Position numbers and translations under genes: made by a program. 64,000 nt of DNA from Siphonodentalium dalli. Taxonomy: Eukaryota > Mollusca > Scaphopoda > Gadilida > Siphonodentaliidae. This document shows positions 14,401 through 29,400 of this stretch, piece after piece. The stretch's first letter is position 1. Each line of letters begins with the position of its first letter. The notes beneath the pieces are model-generated. The model was not told the origin of the DNA. It saw nothing but the letters and a program-made list of their open reading frames with translations, and ran no database searches. Where the stretch lies: NCBI GenBank assembly GCA_032622095.1, contig CP136066.1, positions 148,333,559 to 148,397,558 on the forward strand. Direction: 5' to 3'.

Positions 14401-17400
14401 AATGTTGCTTGGGTAATTAAATTTTTCAAGGTGCTATTAGTTAGTACGCAATAACACATTTTGTCAATTAGTCCATGTTTCCTGCGATGTAAACTTGCTA
14501 GTGAAATTGGTTGGGATAATACTGGTTTACGTCAAAGCCCTGTTCATATACCATTCTATACCAGGGATTAAACTTTTAAGCGTTGTTGACCCGCTGACCT
14601 AAAATCATCATTAACTCTAAAAATTTAACAATTTCACAATTGTGACAGAGTTATCAACAGAAATAGTAATTTAATGTGGAAAATATATTTTATTCCACAC
14701 ACATTGACACGAGGCACATGTATTCAACGGAATCCCAGCCATTAGTGGATACCTCTAGTGGAATACAAGCCGTAACTGTTGACGTTGTCTCCAGGACAGA
14801 TAACGTACATTACGTCATCGATAGGATTGAACTTATCTGACACAACGGTGTAGAATAAATACAAAACACAACTTGCATCGTCATCTCAAATCTTTTATCA
14901 AACTGATTGCGGACGGCGCATAGTTACATTTCGCTCGAGCTAAGCTCTCACATAATATATCCTTGCGCAATCTGCAACTCACACGATAAATGATTCTCGA
15001 TTAAGTTGCGCGCTGTCTTCTGTCTATTTATTGCATTCTTGTTATTGCTGTTCCATATTTACAAATCTATATGGAATGTACATTCCATACACATCTCATC
15101 GACGTCAAATGATGTACATGACATTCACCTCAACCATGAAACCGGAACTATAAAATAAAAGCATCATCACAAATGACAAAACAAACCCTGTATGTGCCTA
15201 AATAAACCTTGTAAGTCTGTATACTTTAATGCATAGATTCTAGGATGGGTGAAGTTTATTAAACACCATGCACATGTCGGCATGAAGACGGCATGTTGTT
15301 ATTGATTTTGGGTTGGTTGCCTATTATACTTTGTGTCTGATTTACATGTAATCAACCAAAGGTTACACAGGAATATTCTATGCTTAATTTAACATGAAAG
15401 TTAGATTACAATACAACACTCCGATATATATACATGTAGCATCATTTATTGATTTATAGGGTAAAATTTATTAAAATTGACGAAAAAATCCAACCACTGA
15501 TCTGGGTATAAAGTCCGCTATAAAATGGTATATGAACAGGGCTTGGACATAAACCAGTATTATACCAACTCATTTCGCTAATTGGTTTTACCTCGAAGAA
15601 AACATGGACTATTTGTCAATCTGATTGTCTGTCACTTGAAAGTTCTGATTCAAATTAATGTGAATGTAGACATAACATTTTGTGGTCACATAGTGAGAAA
15701 GAAAAGTAGTTAATGGAGTGAAAATAACCTAATCACTCTTGGCTCCTAAGCATGATAAGTTTTACTTATTTAGTGATTATGTAAATTACAAATAAAAGAA
15801 TACATGTACCATATGTTGTGTCAGAATTTGAGCAACATCGACTCAGTATGAGGTGTTTATTGCTTGGTAATATGTGTGAAAAAATTCTCAATTCTTATTC
15901 TTAGAATATGAAATGTGTGTATCTATCATGATATTAATTGGCCTTGTTACTATGTGTTATATTAGGCCTAAATAGGCATATATTCTTTTTCTTAACCCTT
16001 TACCCAACAGAACTGCCCTGTGCCAATGCATTCTCTTATATATGCGAGTCGACCATAGGTCGCCTCGCATATATAAGAGAATGCATTGGCTTAACACATA
16101 TTAAAAATGATAAAATTGTCAAAGAATGTTGAAAAATATTATAAAAATTGTTAAAAAATGTAAGACAAAATTCTAAAATTGTTAAAGAATGTAAGAAAAA
16201 ATGGTAAAAAGTTTTTTTAGGCCAATGCATTCTCTTATATATGCGAGGTGACCTATGGTCGACTTGCATATATAAGAGAATGCATTGGCACAGGGCATAA
16301 CTGTAACCATCACAATGTGGTCAATGAACCGGTTCCAATGATATCCATATTTGTATGGTGTTATTGAGACAGACCGAAAATATTTTAGGCTGTTGAAGCT
16401 TTATTTGGGCGTTTTTGGCCGGTTTGTTGGGTAATCATATCGGTGTCATTCTGCATGCCTTGGATATTAGCATATTATTATAATTACCATCACATTGAGT
16501 AACCTCCATCAGGAACCTGATACACGGCTTGAACACTTCACATTTGACCCACGCAGGCCTATCATATCTGAAGACAACCCACACAGTCGCTCCTGGCTTT
16601 CCTGATACCGAACCTGGTAAACTACCATTATTCAGATCAAACCGTCTGATGAGAGGTCCGATCTGGGTCTTCTCTCTGACCTCAATATATCCCGTAGCGG
16701 CTTTATCTCGCTCAATCAGTAACCAGTGCACGGTGATGGTTTTCAGTCCATTCGGAGCATAGCGCTGATGAAAGAAAATGAAAGTGTCAATGACTCAACT
16801 TGGATAGGGGCTATTGTTAACCCTTTGAGTGCCAGGGGCCGATCTCATCAGCCCTAATTTACAGTCTGTAAAATCAACACTAAAATATATATATTTTTTT
16901 AATTTTTTGTTTAGGGTTGAATATTTTTTGGTATGTTTAAGCATGCTATAGCGAATTTAAAAACAAACTGGATAAAATCTTAGGGGCATGTTATAACTCA
17001 AAACTATCACCAAGTATTCATAGTAATAATTTTGATGCCCATGAAAAACGTAAGATTCCCTGGCAGTAAACCTACAAAATAAGTCTGTTAAAGAATATAA
17101 GAAAAAAATTTTAAACTTGTAAATAATTGTAAAAAATAATAACAAATAATGAAAAATTGTTTGGCCAATGCATTCTCTTATATATGCGAGGCGACCTATG
17201 GTCGATTCGCATATATAAGAGAATGCATTGGCACAGGGTATATGGGTTGATACAAAAATCGGACCTGGCACTCAAAGGGTTAAATGTTACAGTTAAAGTT
17301 GGTGTGTCTATTTAATACTAAACACCCAACAGATTTAGTCATAGAAAGAGTAAAAACCCAGAATTCAGAAAAAATAGTAAGCTCCCATCTAGAGGTCACC

Positions 17401-20400
17401 CCAAAGATCCATATGAAGTTTGGTGACATTCGGATGAGAGATGTGACCTGTAGGGTGTGCTAAAGGATTTAGTCATACAACGAGTAAACTCCAAGATGTT
17501 TTTTAACAAAATTTGAAAAAAATGGTAAGCTCCCATCAAGAGGTCACCCTGATGATCAATATAAAATTTGGTAATGATCGGATGAGGGATGTGGCCTGTA
17601 GGGTGTACCCTTGGATTTAGTGATGAAAAGAGTAAAATACAAGATGGCTGCCGGCGGCCATGTTTTTCATTGAAAATCAGAAAATTGGTAAGCTCCAATC
17701 TAGAGGCCACCCTTGATGATCCATATGAAGTTTGGTGACAATCTGTTGAGGGATGTGACCTGTAGGGCATGCTAAAAGATTTAATCATACAAAGAGTAAA
17801 ATCCAAGATGGCCACTGGCAGCCATGTTTTTTTAACAGATTTGGAAAGAATGGTAAGATCCCATCTAGAGGTCAACCCAAGGATCCATATGAAGTTTGGT
17901 AATGAACAGACGAGGGGTGTGGCCTGTAGGGTGTGCCAAAGAATTCAGTGATGCAAAGAGAGGGATGTGGCTTGTAGGATTCAAAACTGAAATCCAAGAT
18001 GACCACTGGTGGTCATGTTTTTAAACAAAATTCGGAACAAATGGTAAGCTCCCATTTGGAGGTCACCCTGAAGATGCCAATGAAGTTTGGTGATGATCGG
18101 ATGAGGGATGTGGCCTGTAGGGTGTGCCAAAGGAAATCTTTGATGGACACACATATGCATGCACACAAGACAGACAACCAACCAACGGCAATAACTCAAA
18201 CTTTACAAATTAAAGTTGAGCTAATGAGAGAATCTTCAGTGAAAACACTGGCGAGAATCAGAATTGATACGCGCAATTGCCATCATCTGGTTTGTGTAGA
18301 AAACTTTTTTGTGGAAATTTTTTAGCAGTATTTCGGCTGAAACGATGATAGATGTCAGTTGAAGAAGTCCTGTTAATTGTGAAAAAACATTTTCATTGCC
18401 AGAAAGAGAAGTGCAGTAGGGAAATTAATGCATTACCCACTTCATACCTAAGTTATGGTTTATGGCAATTATGCCAAAGGGGATGTCAGGAATGATAACT
18501 TATTGGCAAGGTCCGCAAGCACCACACCGACACACCGAGCAGGCAGATAAAAACCCGCGTGATGCATCGACTGGTAACCGGAAGGCGTGAACCCACGGCT
18601 ATCTAAAAGTCAACAAAAACAGTTAGGATAGTAGAACGGTTGATTATTCATCGGTTATGTGAAATTTTAATTATGCGATAATAGTATAAGGCATATACAT
18701 GTATATATTGAGTATACAGAGAAGTTACACACCCATAGTTACACAAATATAGATAAAGGTCATCGTAGCATGCATTGGATGAGTATATATACCTGTAGTT
18801 CCCGATAAATATAGTTAAAGGTCATCGTAGTGTGCATTGGATGAGAATATATACATGTAGTTCCCGATAAATAAAGTTAAAGGTCATCGTAGTATATTAG
18901 ATGTATGGATATTGTTTGCAAATTCCCAAATATATGTTTATGACGTATATTACCACATTTCCATCCATAGTTATGATGCATAGTAATTATACCCTCCCCA
19001 TTTATGTATGATGTATACGACGCCCATCTTACAGTTATCATGTATATCACTCCTTTCCCATTTCATAGTTAAGTTCTATGCCAACATGTTAACGTGTATG
19101 TCAGATAGGATAATTTGGGCAAACTATATATAGTTGAAGGTTATCGTCTCTTATTGGACGAGCAGTTACTCATAATATCGTTAAGGGTTATCGTTGCCCA
19201 TAGGATGAAAATTGTTAGTAAATTCATAAATATATGGATAGAGTTAAATGGTTTCCATAGATGCATACATACAGCAACAGTTTATCGCTGTCAGATATTA
19301 TATATTTTGCTTTTATAAACCTTATTATAAATGGCACACATTTTCTGGTGGTATGTTTATGTGTATGTTTATTGTTATGCAGTGTTTGATTATCAGTATA
19401 TCCTGATGGTTTTGGAGGAAAAATAATTAACCCATTTTGGAAAATGTTTACTAAGACCATGTCCAAAAGATAGCATTTATAAAGTTGGGATCGAAAAAAC
19501 TATACCAGCAAAGAGTTCTCAAGAGCGTAACTCTGGTATAACAGACATCAAATACAGCCTGTTTGTGTGATAGGTTTCGGCCCTTAACGCTCGACCTAAT
19601 TGGTCACCAGAGAGTGGGCCGTATAGAACAAATTACCATTCTATACCTCCAGCTGGAAAAATGTGGCCAAATTTCCCTCTCCATCAAAATACATGACGTC
19701 AAACTAGATAAAAAATCCGCGCGAACGAGAGTCTCTCATACCGGTAATCACGAGTCCGTTAATTGTTTAGATTTTACACGATATATTAACACGAGATTCG
19801 TGCGATGAACGAGGCGCGTTCACGTGGTTGTAGGGAAATCATACATGGGGGGAGTTGTGTTTATATTTTATAACAAATCAATTTCATGCGATAATGTACG
19901 CTATAACTGAAAATCTATGTTACCTTTTTATAAGAATATAGTTCAGAGTCCTCATATGTGGTCCCTCACGTAATATATGATTGTCCGTGCGGCATATATG
20001 CCTGATTTTAAAAAACACTACATATGTCATGGTACTGAATACAAATGTGTAGTCTACCCCAAGATGGCTGTCGCAGCTCTGAAGTACCAGACGTTATAGA
20101 AACACGTCACCAGTGTTCGCCCTGCCGTTAGCCAATTTAGCAAATTGCGAAAAAAAATACGAAGTGGCTAAAATAAATATGCTTGTGGCTAAAAATATGG
20201 CTACAAACATTTTCTGTGTCGACCTGGGAGTCAACGACAATTTATTGTAAACAAAAGAAATTAACCAGCTCAGCACATGACGACTTAAAGGCACGTGCGG
20301 CCTTAATTGTCGAAAATATTCATATTTGTTCCAAACACCGTAAACAGAAATCATTAAAACGCATACAGTTCCGTTCATATATACCATGACCATCGCGTAA

Positions 20401-23400
20401 ACAGCATGTTATCATAAAGACATACTATATTTTACCTAAACAAGAGCCTGATTGTGTTACAGAAGACAGCACAATGCTACTGGCTAATCACACACAAATG
20501 GCATAAACGCTCTTTATTAGTTCCATATCAGGTATTCACCAACAAAGAACGCTCTTTATGTTTACCATCATAATATAAACAAACACCAGAAAAGTAACTT
20601 TTTATGCTTTTGTTTACATAACAATGGTCAAACATATGACCATAACATACTGTTTATGCGATATTTCTTATTTGTATACGGTCAAAGTCTATCTACATTT
20701 TGATGTTCTTTCTGTTTGTGGCGGTTTTTGACGGGCGGAGATATTTTCACAGGATACCCACCGCCAAGGCCAACCGTGTCTTTAACGTTATTAGCGAGAG
20801 CTGACGAGAAGGGCGAGGTTACGGGTGTGTTCGATTAGCTATACTATCGGAATTGTTTAGAGGTGGATTCTTTAGACGCTATCACAATTGAGTAAACATG
20901 GGTTTATGAAATGGCTTCCTGTGTAACAAAGGGGCTTTATTTGACGGTGTTTTAAACTGATTGCAAAAGAGTGAAGTCACATATACGCTCAATTCAATAG
21001 CTTCTCACATTCCCCCGTAATTGACAGTGTTGAATGGGACAACGAGACTCGCTACTGTTGTGAATCAGTATAGGCTAATAGGGAATTAATTTGAATAGAC
21101 CAACGCATTCAGGCTTTGTTTAACTAATTCGGAAGTGTGGATACCACTCCAGACGGTTTTGTGACAGCGTCTGATACCATGGCGTCTGTTGTTTTAAGAC
21201 TCCTTTAAATGTGGAGAGTTTGATAAGCAAGTTATGATAATATTTAATAAAGGCTAAAAATGAGGGGCTAGGGAATGGGCCTCTCGGTCAATTCGAGAAT
21301 CCCGGGGTTAGCCCCCCCCCAAAGCAAGTTATGATAAAGCATTCCAAGCGTTTGGTGGATTATGTGAAACCATGCCGCGATGATGACATTAATGAGGAAG
21401 AAGTGAAAACTGAAATTGAGAGATTCAGGAAAGTGTATAGGATAAAAAAGGACATGGATGATATAGACAATTATATTCAGTTTGTGATAAGAAATAAAGA
21501 ACTCTTTCCGATAATTAGTCATTTATTAGCAATTCTGTATTGTGTATCAGTGTCGACTGTAGATTGCGAACGAGCGTTTTCAACACAGAATCTTATTAAA
21601 ACGAAGCAACGAAATGAATGTCTGCGGAATATTTGAACATTCTTATGAAAATATCAATTGAAGGGCCTCCAAATGACCAGTTTGATTTCGAACTTGCATT
21701 CAGAAAGTGGAAGGATGTGAAATGGCGTAGGATTTTTAACAGTCTTTGAATTTTGAACGTTATTGTTAATTTATTGACGTTTTACATTGTTATGTATTAT
21801 AAGTGCTGATAACTTTGAGTAAAATAAATGTTTATATCGTATTAAATCTTGTGCTAATTTATCCCACAATATGTGGCTAAACTTTTTAAAAAGTGGCTAA
21901 CAAAATTGCACAAGTGGCTAAAAAAATGGCTACAAAATATTTCGGACCAGGGCGAACACTGCACGTCACAACCACGCGCTCCGGTATGACGTACTTACCA
22001 GTGACGTCATGCACAATTCAGGTGTGTGCAAAAATTATTTAAAGGGATATATATCGGATGTGTTTTATGGACAAATTAAATTATTCCAGTATACCACACA
22101 ACTTTCTTGAGTGGGATATTACAACACAGTAAGACAAACATGCTTCGAAATAGATTTCCTCACCTATTATAATGTGAGTGAACTACATTAGTTACAAACA
22201 AATACTAAAAGTAAATATACCTGAACACAGAGGCCGCTTGTAACTGGGTTTGTGTTAGGATCCACAAGGTTCCCATAAGCAAATGTCGGATATGTTGTTG
22301 ACCCAAGAATGGAACTGCGGCAAAACGATGGCTTTGTACCAAATTCTTTCTCAATATTTGGGATGGTTCGATTTGCCATGTACATCTTTATGCCATCGCC
22401 ATTGTTTTCTGTGACGAGTGTCTTGTTGATGAGGACTCGGCCAACCGATGTACTGACGTGGATTCCATAACCTGTTGACAAATGAGGTGACAAAATCAGC
22501 CAACAATGAACAATATATCATTAAAATATCTCAGATATTAACCGTTTCATGACGGGAGCACCGGATGGTGCAGCATTAAAGGTCATGTGCCAGTGCATTC
22601 TTTTTTGATATGTGAGTCTCCCATAGGGAGCCTCACAAATATACATGTAAGAGTATGCACTGGTTTCCAAGGTCAAGGTAAATAGTATTACGCCAATGCT
22701 TTCTGTTATATATGCGAGGCTCCTTTTGGGAGACTCACATAAGTGAGGCTCCCTATGGGAGGCTCGCATATATAAGAGAATGCATTGGCACAGGGTTTTC
22801 GCAAAATTTCAGGAGGTTCCAGTCATGGATGCGTAAACACACCTACGTTCAATGTTCTTGTTAAAAATATTAACCCTTTCTGTACTAAATACTCATTGAC
22901 GAGTAGTTCCCTTTGGAAATACTCAGATAAGGGTTGAAAAGATGCGGAATTTCACGATGCAATGAATATCACAATGTGTTATGATGCGATGCACATCACG
23001 ATACAGAATTGCTAGACCATAATAAACCATTCAAAGGTATACTTTTATAACTGGATGGGATAATTTATTCAGTAAAGAAAGAGTTAAATGTAAAATGAAC
23101 AAGCCGTCTGAGTTTTAAGTGTGCCTGTCATTAGCAGAATGAGGTCCCCCAGAGGGTAAGTTTAGTGACACTATTCAACATAGTGGGCTAGCATCACTAA
23201 ATTCAATCTACCACCCATTTAGACTTTTAGGTTTTACGTTTGCACCAAATTTTCCAATTTGGAAGCCAGTAAATTTGCATTAATTAGCATCCATAATGTT
23301 GAAAGAATAAGTTTTTATTATACAATTGCAATAAAAAAATGTCCATTCCATGTGCAATGCAGGGACGTCATGTAAATAGTAGAAATAACAAATGCACCGA

Positions 23401-26400
23401 AAAAGTGGCTTTCCGCTGAGGTATATTAATTTTCTGATGTGGCTTAATTCGAAAGATGTCTTTAATAATATGGCCTGTGATGACTGAACAAAACATGTAG
23501 GAATCATTGTATCCATTCATCCCATCATAATATTTAAAAGATCAATCACATATCCCATCTAATATGACAGAGAAGACATGCAGAGATGGGCATATTTAAA
23601 CTCTAAGGACCATAACATTAGAAAATACATACAGAAGAGTTAATGGCACTGTAGCTCAACTTGAGGAGAATCACAAAGGATTTAGTCTCATGTAAAGCGA
23701 AAAATGCAAAATCACTACCAGAGGCAATGTTTTTCATTAGAAATCATTCAAATTAAATAGCCCTCATCTAAAGGTAATTTTAAACATGCTTGTATTAAAA
23801 CTTTCAAAAACAATTCTCCAATAATTGTGGGCTGTAGGGTGTACCATGGATTAAAATCCAAGATGGGTGCTAGCGGACATGTTTTTTAAAAGAAATTTGT
23901 TTGCCTGGGATAATAGCGCTCTTCTACACAAAATTATGGAAACTGTACATGAACAAATACTGACCAAATGTTGCCATATTAAATACAAATTCCGTAAAAT
24001 ACATGCAAGGGTCACAGCTATAAAATAGTTCTATGATAAACTGCATTTTTCAAAGACTTTATAATGCAATTGCTCAAATCATTGTGAATAAATCCAGCGT
24101 CTGCTATATTGCTTTCAGCTGATGCTTACCCCTATTGTTCTGGATTGTGCTGTTAGCAATGTGAACACGCCCCAGCAGTTCTGTCAGGTTCATACCATCG
24201 TAGGCAGAATACTCGACAGTCACATTATTCATTAATGGAACATGCGGACTGGCACTGATAGCGGCACGAGGAAATCGACTAATCATCAGATGGCCCCTAT
24301 ACACATCCAGGCCGGCATACTGTATGTCTGCGTATTCTATCCATGACATTGTCTCTTTAACCTCGTAATTAAAGGTCGCTTCTGATTCTACTGTTGTGGA
24401 GGAATTATAAAACTCGAAGCCACGCCAGTAATTCAGTGCTAAATCATCTCGCAGTCCCTCACAACTGAAACCTATAGCTTGCTGACCATCTGCAAATAAA
24501 ACAATGCAAAATTATACAATATAATATAATAATGTAAGATAATTTATCACATAACTAGCCCCTAAATCCAGCCTCATATTTTTCAGTAAGACACACATGT
24601 ATTGGCACACGCAGTGATGTAAGAGCTTAGCCAGAACTATTATTATGTTGATTATTAATATAATTATGATATTCAATTTTCATTGGGTTATTTAGTGTTG
24701 ACTGTGAGATAAACATCTTGAAGGTGTCTTTACTTCCACTTTGGTTGTGATGAGGAAACCAATATTTTTTTTTAATTCCAGCTGTTTCCAGATCGTTTTT
24801 CCTTGCTAAATTGTGATTATGTGATAAAATGGATCTCAAATTTGTCGCAAATCTATAAAAAATTTAATTACCTCATCCACTAAATTTAATCGAGCCTCGC
24901 TAAAGCTCAGATCAAATAAAATTTAGTGCAATTGGTTAATAAATTTGTATAGAATTGCGATTCATTGGAGATCGTCTATTTACAAGATGGTACTGAGATC
25001 ACCAACGTTTCTACCTTCAATTCCTCACAACAGGAAATTCAACAAATTTGATGCCTCTGATTGGCATTTATAGTATACTAAATTTAAAACATAGGTATGG
25101 TGTCCTGTTTCCGCCACATTCTTTTTTCGCTTCTTTCTTTGTTTTTTTGCTTGCTTCAGTTCCTTTGCGATGAAGCAAGCAAAATAATCTCTATTATTTT
25201 GGTTCCTTCGCCATGAAGGAACTGAAGGAACCGAAAATATTAAATGAAGCAAGCGAAAAATATCAAAAGACGAAAGCGAAAAAACACCATTGTTATTTCG
25301 CTTGCTTTGCTTGGTTTTTTTGCTTTCGGCAGTTCCTTCACATGCTTCGCGAAGTATCCGAAGCAATAGAAAAAATATTTTTCTTGATTGTTGTTGTTGG
25401 GTTTTGGTGGTTCCTTCGCTTTCTTCGGATAATTCGCGAAGCAAGCGAATGAAACACCGAAAGCGAAAAACAACAAAATGTCATACGATGGAACCGCAGA
25501 AAGCAAAAAAAGCAAGCTAAATAACAATGGTATTTTTTCGCTTTCGTTGTTTGATTTTTTCGCTCGCTTCATTTGATTTTTTCACTTCATTCTTCCTTCG
25601 TGGCGAAGGAACCGAAATAATCAAGATTATTTTGTTTGCTTCGCCGCAAAGGAACCGAAACAAACGAAAAAACCAAACGAAGGAAGCGAAAAATGTATGT
25701 GGCGGAAACAGGACACCATATATGGTACTTGAATATCAAAGGGAATTAATGCAGTAGTAATAATCAGGTATAATAATGAATGTGGTTATAAAAGGAATAA
25801 TTCTGTAGAAGGTAAAGTTGAAAGAACTTGTGGTAATTGGTTGAGTTATAAATTGATATATATTTGAAGGGTCAAACATGATAGTCGTTTATATTATACC
25901 TAACTCTGACCTACAGTTATCTTTCAATCAGAATGAATCATGTACCGGTATATGATTGGACAATTTCTTGTTAACCTTTCAATGAAGGGAGCTGTGGTAG
26001 TGCAACATTAGAAATCCTGTGTGCCAGTGCATTCTCTTATATGTGAGTCTCACATAGGGAGCCACACATATGTAAGAGAATACACTGTCTTACAAAGTCA
26101 AGGTAAATATTGTTAGGCCAATGTATTCTCTTATAAGGAGCCTCACATATATAAGAGAATGCATTGGTACAACGAAAAATTTCAGGAAGCTCCAGTCATG
26201 AAAGGGTTAATGCCGACAGACTACAAGTGGAATTTCTCTATTGTTTTCCGATACTTGTAGAATTTATATAACATAATAATCTCAGTTTAGCAGTGAACTA
26301 AATTGAAGAAATAGCGTAAAGATAATTATAGTAATGCCCTAAATAATCGACTCCTTAACCACAGCAGAATTATGGGTAATTTTTCAGGATTTAGTTAGAA

Positions 26401-29400
26401 ATATGGCACAGGGTCTTTAATGTTGTACCAGTGTAGCTCCCATCATGAAAGCGTTAAACCACACTATCTCAGGTGACGGAAGACCTAGCCAATGCAATCA
26501 GATTGCTTGTTACCACTGGATATAGGGTCAATACTATTTTACATACCACAAACATGTTTTCCAATTTTTATTTTCTGCGGAGAATATCCAGGGCAATCAA
26601 GTAGATTGTTCTCTGTCCCACGACAACGAGGTTCCTGGAAAACCATATATCTTGTCTCATTGTGAGCGAATGAGTGATAGGTGAAGTTACCCCAGAAAAA
26701 TCCGAGATTCCGACAGGTTACATTGGCATCGATCTCTGTGAAACTGAAATGCAAGAATCGAGATTGCACATATAATGACAGGTAACTTACCAGTACATGT
26801 ACTGGTACATACATGTATAGTAGTAAATACAAATTTATTCATAAGAAGATTCGCACAGTTTGCTACATGTACTAGTAGATGTCTGCAAGTTATCAAAACG
26901 CATGGCATATACAGAGTGGCCAATGCTAAATGTTAGTATGGAGGAAAATTGTGTTGTCTTCTGAGTTCAAGAAGGTCATAACTTTGGAGAAAATAAATAA
27001 AATGAAACCTATATTTTATGAGTGTGTCCTTTCTGCACTCATATTGGTCTATCACCATACCAAAAAGAGATTCAAGTACTACTAGTAAGTACAATGTACT
27101 TGAGAAACAATTCTATACAAATATATGGAAAATAACTTCTCCTTCCATGTCCAACAAGACCAATAATGACTACAGTATACAAATGTAGTATAGATGAAGC
27201 CCACTGAATGTTTGTAGAATTCCATTGATGCACAGGGACCCATGCATTGATGCTGCATGCATGGTCTATCAGTGGTCCTACTATCATTCAAGTCTGAAGA
27301 TTGATACTGGATTTAAAATGAAAATGTCTGTGCTGAGTGAAACTTTAGAAGTCCTTCGAGGGCAGTAACTCTGTTAACCCTTTACCCAACAGAACGGCCC
27401 TGTGCCAATGCATTCTCTTATATATGCGAGTCGACCATATTAAAAATGAAAAAATTGTCATAGAATGTAGAAAAATATTATAAAAAATGTAAGACAAAAC
27501 TCTAAAATTGTTAAAGAATGTAAGAAAAAATGGTAAAAAGTGTTAAAAAAGAATTTTTTTAGGCCAATGCATGCTCATAGTTATGCGAGGCGACCTATGG
27601 TCGACTCGCATATATAAGAGAATGCATTGGCACAGGGCATAACTGTAACCATCACAATGTGGTCAATGAACCGGTTCCAATGATATCCATATTTGTATGG
27701 TGTTATTGAGACAGACCAAAGATATTTTAGGCTGTTGAAGCTTTATTTGGGCGTTTTTGGCCGCTTTGTTGGGTAAAGGGTAACTTAAAATGAACTTACA
27801 AACATTCGTAGTGAGTGGGTATCCTTTCCCCCAAACTGGGATTATAATCACCATACCAAAGCACTAACAAATCCAATGATCCACACCTGAGTTCCAAGGG
27901 GAAATGTTCATACGGACACAAAATTCATCAATTTCCAAGTCAAACGAGGGCTTGACTTTGGTAAGAATGAATGGACAAAACTGGTAGTACATGTACTAGT
28001 ATATCCTTTCCCCCATAGTTGTGCTGTCACAAGGTTCGTAAAGATACAAAGTCTAGCAAGGGGAATAACTCTGATAAAAATAAATTGCCAAAACCCGTAG
28101 TACATGTACTGTACTCTACTAGTACCGGTATGTGGGTGTCCTTTCCCCCAAGCTGAGCTACCGGTATCACAACACCAAAGGACAATGAAATCCGATAACT
28201 ACTAGTAACACCAGAGTTACAAAGTGATATGTTCATTGGTTGGAGCCCTCAATTAATGTACAGTAATGCTCTAATTAATCGACTCCTTAAACACAGCAGA
28301 ATTATGGGTAACTTTTCAGGATTTAGGTGAAAATATGGCTTGTTGCCATTCATCGGAAAGCTCAGTGAGAGCTTTCCAATGAATGGCAACAAGCCATATT
28401 TCCAACTAAATCATGAAAAATTACCCATAATTCTGCTGTGGTTAAGGAGTCGATTATTTAGGACATTACTGGAAATGCTCTAAACCTCCTTTGGGGGTTG
28501 GAGGTACATGTAAATGGATAATAAAATACTCACTTGATATAGTTGGTGCAGACTCCTCTCCATTTGTTTTTAAACATGAGTTCCAATCGGCCATCTTGTG
28601 TCGTGTTCCCATCAACAAGCCGCGCTCCATCTGGCCATTGTTCACTCCATGTGACTCCGCTATCTGGGTCCTTTGTAAATAAAATCCGCCCTCCTGGTTC
28701 AATGCTACCCTGAAGAAGAACATCTCTAAATTACTTAAATGTATGCAACCAAACCACAGAATTTTGCTTGCTGCATACCATAGTTACATGTATATGGTCC
28801 TAATTTATTACCGCTACCTTGTATCTGCCTTAAAGGCCATTTAGTTTTTGAGTCACTGATTATTTGTTTTTATAGTGACATGATAAATGGTTCTAATAAC
28901 ATTCAATGCCATAAAATATGATTAAAATATTTTTATTACACTCCTATAAGCAATTTCCATTGAAGACGCCGTTAATTAAAAATGGTAATGCCTGACTAGT
29001 GAATTATGTCATTTCTATTGATGTCATTGATGTTACGTCGCTTACTGATCTAGGCTGAAATTTGGATGGTTAATCTTTCTCCGCATCGGGACTTTTATTC
29101 ATCAATTCTGGGTGTTTTAATCATATTTGGCAAACCAAATTGATGCAGAAGTGTAATAAATAGAGTAATCAATTAGTTCCGAGAATTACATGTACGTTAA
29201 ATAATTCACTAGAATTGGGAGACGTTTAGGTGCCCAATCGTTTCTTACCGACATCTCTCGCCTCTCGCTATTCAACGTAATTCTCGGAACCATTTGATTA
29301 ATCTCTATATAATTCGTCAACATTTGAAACATCTGTGTCTCAGAAAATGCTCATAGATAAATAGCTGAAATCATAGATATCTGTTAGATTATCCCCATTT

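Larger units (their letters stand above)
20111..21961 (+). mobile_element. hAT-type DNA transposon, decayed, 1,851 bp, 8-bp target duplication
   Basis: Ends are CAGTGTTCGCCCTG and its exact reverse complement. The 8-bp CACGTCAC occurs directly on both sides (20103-20110 and 21962-21969), the hAT hallmark. Subterminal copies of GTGGCTAAAA and TTAGCCAATTTAG recur near both ends. It contains the C-terminal part of a hAT transposase (see 21331) and a separate TTAA element inserted at 20289-20781. It lies in the intron between exons 5 and 6. Confidence 0.9.

Noticed and set aside
18520-18600. GC-richer block resembling a tRNA-like B box on the minus strand
   Set aside because: No matching A box or tail, so a second SINE could not be supported.
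25025-25757. Several overlapping frames of 76-139 codons on both strands
   Set aside because: They come from GAAGCGAAA-type simple sequence inside a TIR element; the Lys/Ser/Phe-rich translations follow from composition.
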